Of a stretch of 10,086 nt of DNA, positions 5,693 to 10,086 are shown one piece after another. The position numbers and the translations under genes were made by a program. Source of the DNA: CAZMXI01 sp964570205. Its GTDB lineage: Bacteria; Planctomycetota; Phycisphaerae; Tepidisphaerales; Tepidisphaeraceae. The notes beneath the pieces were generated by a model, which saw only the letters and a list, made by a program, of their open reading frames with translations, did not search any database and was not told the DNA's origin. Numbering within the stretch: the stretch's first letter is position 1; every line of letters begins with the position of its first letter. The stretch spans positions 1-10,086 of the forward strand of contig CAZMXI010000175.1 in NCBI GenBank assembly GCA_964570205.1. Reading direction: 5' to 3'.

Positions 5693-8600
5693 TCAGCGAG
5701 TCGTCTCGGGGTTGAAGAGCTGTTCAGGCTCGGGTGCAAAATACGGGAGCAGGCCTTTGACCTCCAGCACCTTGCTGTGATAGACCTCGATCGACCAGGG
5801 GCCTTTGCCGGCGTCGATCGGCTGCGGCGAGTCGTGCGTCAGGGTTAGCTCATATCGCCCGGGATCCTCGAAATCGACGAAGTGCCGCACCGCCTTAACC
5901 GGTCGGCCTTCGGGATCGTACAGCGTCGCCATGTGAAAACCCTCGCCCATGGCCTCAAGTCTGACACTGATCTGCTTCGCACCATCCTCGGCGAAGGCGA
6001 ATGCACGCGGATAGAGCTCGGGCGTGATAGCGCCGGCGGGGTCGCACACGGTCATTTGCGCGCTCGCGTCATAATGCACCTGCCAGCCGCGGGTCTTGGG
6101 GCCGGTCAGCCGCACGCGGTATGGCGCAACTCCGGATGCGAGCGAAAACGTTGCCGCTTCGAAGATGCGATTCTCCTGCTTGAGCTCGAAGGACCGGAAC
6201 AGCTTCCCGGCCGGGTCGAACAACTCGACCTTCCCACTGGCCAAGCCCTCGCGGATGATCATGATCGGCGCGGACTTCGGGCCAACGGCCCTCAGAAAAA
6301 GTTCCACCTCCGGTTTCTGATAGAACCGCGCTGCCCGCCAGTTCCTGGCGTCCGGCACGGCGGCGGGAGGGCTGTCAAACATGGGGAACAAATCTTGCCT
6401 GGCGGCAAACTGCCGGAATTGCCACGCATGCGTATCGGTGGTGACGGGTTCCTGGAGGTATTGCGTGCTCAGTTCCCAGGTCCGCTCGATCATGTCGATG
6501 TAGCGCGGATCATTGGTGCGCCTGGCCGCCCAAATGTAGGCATCCAGCGTCCGGCAGGCGTATTCGGGATACATGCCCAGCGTGCGATCGGCAACGCGCA
6601 GGATGCCCTCGGCAAGCGTGGCATCGCCGCCGCACTCGTGCACCATGCGCATGCCGTTCATCGCGATGCCGTTGAAGAACGCAATGCGGTTGTCCCAGCG
6701 GATGTTCTTGAACTGCCCGGTGGCGGCCTGCCCCGAGATCAGCCGTTCGCACATCGACACGCATGCATCCAGGTACTTCGGATCGCGCGTGACGTCGTAC
6801 AGGCCGGTGACCGCATACAGCGACCAGCCGATCTGCCGCTCATTGCCGGTTCCCTCGCCCTTGGCCATGCGCGGGGCCATCCAGTCGCCGATCTCGCGCG
6901 CCACATCCAGCGAGCGCATCTCGCCCGTCAGCGCATAATGCAGCAGAAGCCCACGGATGAAGATATGGCCGAACTCGGCCTCAGTAGTCGTGTGCTGTGG
7001 CGAGTGCTTCCAGGGCTGGCCGGTGAAATGGTCGGTGTCGATGTCGGCCTGGTGCCGCGCCATCGCCTCGGCCGCATCGACGTACCAAGTCTGTCCCGTG
7101 CGCAGGTACTCCATCAGGAAGTTGTAATGCACATCGTACTCAAGGTTCACGTAGGCGTTCTTGCCCTTGTAAGGCCCACCCATGTAGGCATCGCCGTAAT
7201 GTCGCGACCCGGTCGGCATCGCACGCACCCATTCGCGCATGCCCGTTTCCCGCATGACTTCCCAGTAGGGGAAGCGCTCGATCGCCTCCGTGCCACGCGG
7301 CAGTATCGGCCCGCCCATCGCTTCGGTTCCGCAGGCCCATGCCGGGGGCATCGAGAGACGCAGCGGGTCGATGTGGACCTGTTCCAGCCGGCTGGGGCGG
7401 CTTTCGACGAAGAACTCGTGCGTCTTGGCCAGCCCGCCTTCCCACTCCATCGTCTCTGGCCCCGTCCACAGAAGCAGCTCGATCGCCTGCCCGTTCACGC
7501 GGATCGCCTTGGGATGATTCTGCCAGAAGTGCCGCGCGCCCAGGGTAACATGCTGCTTCTCGCACCTGGCCGATATCCATCCCGGCAACCGCGTCCCCTC
7601 GGCCACGACTTTCCCTTGATTGGCAAGCGTGAAGCGCAGGTCATCCATCTGCTGGATGAGCGCGCTGCCCGCGGGATCAACGCTCTGCGCTCCTCGATCC
7701 GTGCCGACAATCAGTTCCGTGGGCGATTCGGGCAGACGGAGCGATACAGCCGCCTCCCTCACATGAACCACCGTCTTGCGATTGGCCTTATGCGTGATCG
7801 TCGACAGCGTGCCAAGCCGTGGCGACCCCGCCGTGAAGCTTAGCCGGATGTCATACCGGAAGGCCGATGGCTTGCCGGCCTGCCCGAGCGGACCCTCCAG
7901 GCGCACCGTTGCGACCAGCGGGCCGGCATCCTCAATCTCAACTTTCTCCGGCGGCAGCGGCTCAAGCTGCGTATTCGCCGCATCCGCCATCGCCAGCCGC
8001 AGCGGCACCGCCTGCCTGATCTGTTCCGCGGTCGTGCCAATCCGAAACTCCCTGGTGCTGGTCATGACCAACACCTCTTCACCCTTGCGGACGGCCGAGA
8101 CGGGCTTCTCCGGTGAGGGGGCGGCCGCTCCGCCCCGGAAACTCAGCTCGCACACCTCATCGGCCTTGGCCGGGAACGTCAGCAGCGCCCACCGGGCCGA
8201 TCCATCTTTCCACCTGGCCAGTACCTTGTTCTGTGCTGCTCGCATCTTCCCATCCGGCCCGGCCACGCGCAGCGATGCCACATCCCTCAACATCCCCTCT
8301 GGAAATGGCACGCCCGCGCGAACCATGCCTGCCTGCCCAGGCTGTCCTGTCACTGTGACCGCGAACTTTCCCGCCTGTACGTAGGCATCGTATTCATCCT
8401 CATAGCTCAACCGGATCGGCTTCCTGAGAGCCGCCTTGAGCCGGCTCTCCGCCTCGGCAAGAGCCTTCTTTGCGTCATAGGGCTCTTCCTTAGGATCGAC
8501 ACTCTTCGCGCACCGGAAGCCAATGTAGTCGTGCGCACCATAGGGGACCGTTCTGGTGCGGTAAGTTACGTCAGGCGTGTTCGACAGGCCGTAGTAGTAC

Positions 8601-9268
8601 TCAGCCGATGCACCGCGGACGACCTTGTACGTCCGGCCAAACTGGACGGAACGGGCGGTGGAATTGGGATAAGGACCGTACCAATCGGCGGTCCATTCCC
8701 TGGCGTTGTCGGCCATGTGCATCACGCCATAGGGCGATGCGCCGGCGGGATGGGAATCGCCAGGGGAGAGTTGCTTGCGGTCATTTCGCTCAATATTGGT
8801 GCGGGATGGCTCGTCCACGTTGCCCCAGGGGTATCGGCGGCCATCGCCGCCGCGGGCGGCCTTTTCCCACTCGGCCTCGGTGGGCAGGCGTTTACCGGCC
8901 CATGTGGCGTAGCGCATGGCATCGAACCAGGTGATGTTGGTGACGGGCAGATTGTCCCGCCCTTTGGGCGGATTGGCATCGGTCCAGTCTGTCGGGGGCG
9001 TGGCACCGGTGGCCTTGAGGAAGGCGGCGTACTGGGCACAGGTAACCTCATGAATGTCGATGTGGAAGGCGGGTAAATCACGGCGATGGGGAGGGGTCTC
9101 ATCAGGCTGGCCGGTGCCGGTGCCCATCATGAAAGGTCCGGCGGGGATCAGGACCATTTTGGAGCGATCGGCGCGGGCGGTACTCTGCAGCGCCGCTTGT
9201 GCGAAGGCGAGGCTGGGCCAGGTGCAGACCAATCCGATCAGGATGATGCGGAGCGATGTCATTGCCAT
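5693..9268 (-). CDS. Secreted SUMF1-like / YetA-PcRGLX (PL26)-like fusion protein
   Basis: A 1191-residue protein, probably exported. MAMTSLRIILIGLVCTWPSLAFAQA looks like a Sec signal peptide cleaved after AFA or AQA. Residues 37-255 form a formylglycine-generating-enzyme-like (SUMF1) domain: VLIPAGPFMMGTG, RLPTEAEWEKAARGG, YPWGN and a terminal GFRC. The two catalytic cysteines of true FGE are missing from the RGASAEYYYG...YRTRT segment, so it is probably a binding module. After a charged linker (256-297), residues about 298-370 (GVPFPEGMLRD, VLARWKDGSARWALL) resemble the RIFT-barrel domain of YetA/PcRGLX exo-rhamnogalacturonan lyases (PL26). A beta-rich segment follows to about 635, then a helical barrel-like region to about 960. 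The last 200 residues look like beta-sandwich. Lyase activity is inferred; no catalytic residues could be assigned. The frame stays open upstream to 9856, but that part is arginine/proline-rich shadow of the preceding gene; ATG 9268 precedes the signal peptide. ATG 9262 is an alternative. Confidence 0.75.
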   Translation of the reverse strand: MAMTSLRIILIGLVCTWPSLAFAQAALQSTARADRSKMVLIPAGPFMMGTGTGQPDETPPHRRDLPAFHIDIHEVTCAQYAAFLKATGATPPTDWTDANPPKGRDNLPVTNITWFDAMRYATWAGKRLPTEAEWEKAARGGDGRRYPWGNVDEPSRTNIERNDRKQLSPGDSHPAGASPYGVMHMADNAREWTADWYGPYPNSTARSVQFGRTYKVVRGASAEYYYGLSNTPDVTYRTRTVPYGAHDYIGFRCAKSVDPKEEPYDAKKALAEAESRLKAALRKPIRLSYEDEYDAYVQAGKFAVTVTGQPGQAGMVRAGVPFPEGMLRDVASLRVAGPDGKMRAAQNKVLARWKDGSARWALLTFPAKADEVCELSFRGGAAAPSPEKPVSAVRKGEEVLVMTSTREFRIGTTAEQIRQAVPLRLAMADAANTQLEPLPPEKVEIEDAGPLVATVRLEGPLGQAGKPSAFRYDIRLSFTAGSPRLGTLSTITHKANRKTVVHVREAAVSLRLPESPTELIVGTDRGAQSVDPAGSALIQQMDDLRFTLANQGKVVAEGTRLPGWISARCEKQHVTLGARHFWQNHPKAIRVNGQAIELLLWTGPETMEWEGGLAKTHEFFVESRPSRLEQVHIDPLRLSMPPAWACGTEAMGGPILPRGTEAIERFPYWEVMRETGMREWVRAMPTGSRHYGDAYMGGPYKGKNAYVNLEYDVHYNFLMEYLRTGQTWYVDAAEAMARHQADIDTDHFTGQPWKHSPQHTTTEAEFGHIFIRGLLLHYALTGEMRSLDVAREIGDWMAPRMAKGEGTGNERQIGWSLYAVTGLYDVTRDPKYLDACVSMCERLISGQAATGQFKNIRWDNRIAFFNGIAMNGMRMVHECGGDATLAEGILRVADRTLGMYPEYACRTLDAYIWAARRTNDPRYIDMIERTWELSTQYLQEPVTTDTHAWQFRQFAARQDLFPMFDSPPAAVPDARNWRAARFYQKPEVELFLRAVGPKSAPIMIIREGLASGKVELFDPAGKLFRSFELKQENRIFEAATFSLASGVAPYRVRLTGPKTRGWQVHYDASAQMTVCDPAGAITPELYPRAFAFAEDGAKQISVRLEAMGEGFHMATLYDPEGRPVKAVRHFVDFEDPGRYELTLTHDSPQPIDAGKGPWSIEVYHSKVLEVKGLLPYFAPEPEQLFNPETTR

Positions 9269-9290
9269 GGCTGATCTTACGACGCGATGA

Positions 9291-9325
9291 CGGCCGGGCC
9301 TCGGTCGAGGAGCGAGGCCCGGCCG
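9291..9325 (-). terminator. 13-bp GC-rich hairpin between the DUF1080 and fusion genes
   Basis: CGGCCGGGCCTCG (9291-9303) and CGAGGCCCGGCCG (9313-9325) form a perfect 13-bp stem with a 9-nt loop. The hairpin begins 14 nt after the DUF1080 stop and ends 22 nt before the ATG of the next gene. In the direction of transcription no U-run follows, so it is not a textbook intrinsic terminator. It may be a partial terminator, an RNA-stability element or an attenuator between two co-directional genes. It is also symmetrical enough to act on either strand. Confidence 0.5.
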
Positions 9326-9339
9326 CCTATGGCGGGTAG

Positions 9340-10086
9340 TTACTTGACGACGGGACTGATGACGAGGTTGCGGTAGTTGACGCCGCTGTGATCTCCCTGG
9401 AGGTATATGGGGCCGGGGCGATCGACCTCGGGCCAGAGCGCGCCGCCGGTGGGGCCGAGGACGGGCTGGTTGTCGATGATCTTCTTGCTGTTCAGGATGA
9501 CGGTGATGTGGCGGTCGACAAGAATCATGTCCAGGGTTTGCCACTGGCCGGCGGGTTTTTCGGCGGCAACAGCGGGTTTGATGCGGCTGTAGACGCCGCC
9601 CATGTTGTGGGCATCCGTGGGGCGGCCGAAGGAGTCGGCGACCTGGATCTCGTAGATGCCGCGGAGGTAGATCCCGCTGTTGCCGCCTTTGGGGACCATG
9701 AACTCGCAGGTGAGGTAGAAGTCCTCGAATTCGCGCTCGGTGCGAAGGTTGCCGTAGTTCTTGTGGGGCTTGCCTTCCTCCTGGACAGGGTTGTTGTTCA
9801 GAATACCGTCCTGGACGCTCCAGCCGTTGGCAGCGCCGGGTTCGAGTATCTTCCATCCGGAAAGGTCCTTGCCGTTAAAGAGAGTCTCGGCCTTCGGCGC
9901 GGCGGCGCAGGCCGTGCGCTTCAGGTACTCGGCGCGACGGCGGTCGACCTCGAAGCGGATGTTGCGCCAGAACGGCAGCGCCTCGCGGGCGAGCTTCAGG
10001 ATCGTCTCGTCGTCCGCGTCGGGCGTGAGCTCCGCGCCGTATGCGTCGAGGCGGCTCATGAGGGGAACGACCTCGGTCGCGTAGAA
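9340..10086 (-). CDS. DUF1080 (3-keto-disaccharide hydrolase domain) protein, 5' end outside window
   Basis: The visible 248 residues end with a DUF1080 domain (PF06439, concanavalin-like jelly-roll; some members hydrolyse 3-keto-disaccharides). It starts at LFNGKDLSGWK, about residue 69 of the visible part, and runs to the C-terminus. Typical motifs follow: W-V-DGIL, GGNSGIYLRGIYEIQVADS, NMGGVYSRIKP, GQWQTLDM and GPIYLQGDH. The first ~65 visible residues are a charged helical stretch (MSRLDAYGAELTPDADDETI onward) that is not part of DUF1080 and that I do not recognise. The frame is open to the window edge, with codons in phase at 10086. ATG 10059 has GAGG 11 nt upstream and could be a start, but it lacks a signal peptide, so a longer two-domain protein is more likely. 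The gene precedes the SUMF1/YetA-like fusion by 71 bp on the same strand, suggesting joint action on plant- or algal-type polysaccharide. Confidence 0.85.
   Translation of the reverse strand, partial: FYATEVVPLMSRLDAYGAELTPDADDETILKLAREALPFWRNIRFEVDRRRAEYLKRTACAAAPKAETLFNGKDLSGWKILEPGAANGWSVQDGILNNNPVQEEGKPHKNYGNLRTEREFEDFYLTCEFMVPKGGNSGIYLRGIYEIQVADSFGRPTDAHNMGGVYSRIKPAVAAEKPAGQWQTLDMILVDRHITVILNSKKIIDNQPVLGPTGGALWPEVDRPGPIYLQGDHSGVNYRNLVISPVVK

Noticed and set aside
5882..7843. A 653-codon open frame on the plus strand opposite the large fusion gene.
   Set aside because: It is antisense to a gene with clear domain motifs. Its translation is rich in Arg, His, Pro and Gly without recognisable motifs, as expected from high-GC codon bias on the opposite strand.
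9269..9856. A 196-codon N-terminal extension of the fusion protein.
   Set aside because: It overlaps the DUF1080 gene in another frame, is Arg/Pro/His/Gln-rich shadow sequence, and would place the signal peptide inside the protein.

Overview
The window is GC-rich and tightly packed, and its gene content points to a bacterium of the Planctomycetes (PVC) group, possibly Phycisphaerae-like. That placement is inference. It rests on a 3-keto-disaccharide hydrolase domain (DUF1080) protein next to a very large secreted protein that joins a formylglycine-generating-enzyme-like (SUMF1) domain to a YetA/rhamnogalacturonan-lyase-like region. No rRNA, tRNA, CRISPR array, transposase or phage gene was found, and no gene-free stretch exceeds 300 bases.

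Left part (1-1361, plus strand). The C-terminal 173 codons of hemL (glutamate-1-semialdehyde aminomutase, tetrapyrrole synthesis) are followed by a PAP2-family membrane phosphatase. The phosphatase reading frame is broken by an extra 40 bp lying between two copies of an 11-bp direct repeat. Removing exactly 40 bp restores a continuous 245-residue protein.

Central part (1362-4589, minus strand). An operon-like run reads pepP-like Xaa-Pro peptidase, then accB, then accC. It is driven by a good sigma-70-like promoter (TTGACG-N16-TATATT) at 4562-4589. AccB and AccC are the biotin carrier and biotin carboxylase subunits of acetyl-CoA carboxylase, which makes malonyl-CoA for fatty acid synthesis. 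The accB-accC gap contains heptamer repeats (GGGTTCC/G) with a degenerate inverted counterpart.

Right-centre (4590-5689, plus strand). Divergent from pepP, larE encodes the sulfur-donating step of nickel-pincer cofactor synthesis. Its stop overlaps, by GTGA, the start of a gene that looks like a cysteine desulfurase but stops after 46 codons. The remnant ends 3 bp from the end of the next, opposing gene, so a rearrangement breakpoint probably lies here.

Right part (5693-10086, minus strand). A DUF1080 protein, whose 5' end lies outside the window, is followed by a 13-bp-stem hairpin and then by the 1191-residue secreted SUMF1-like/YetA-like fusion. Together they look like a carbohydrate-degradation locus. 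The most notable observations are the fusion protein, the truncated desulfurase coupled to larE, and the 40-bp frameshifting insertion in the phosphatase.
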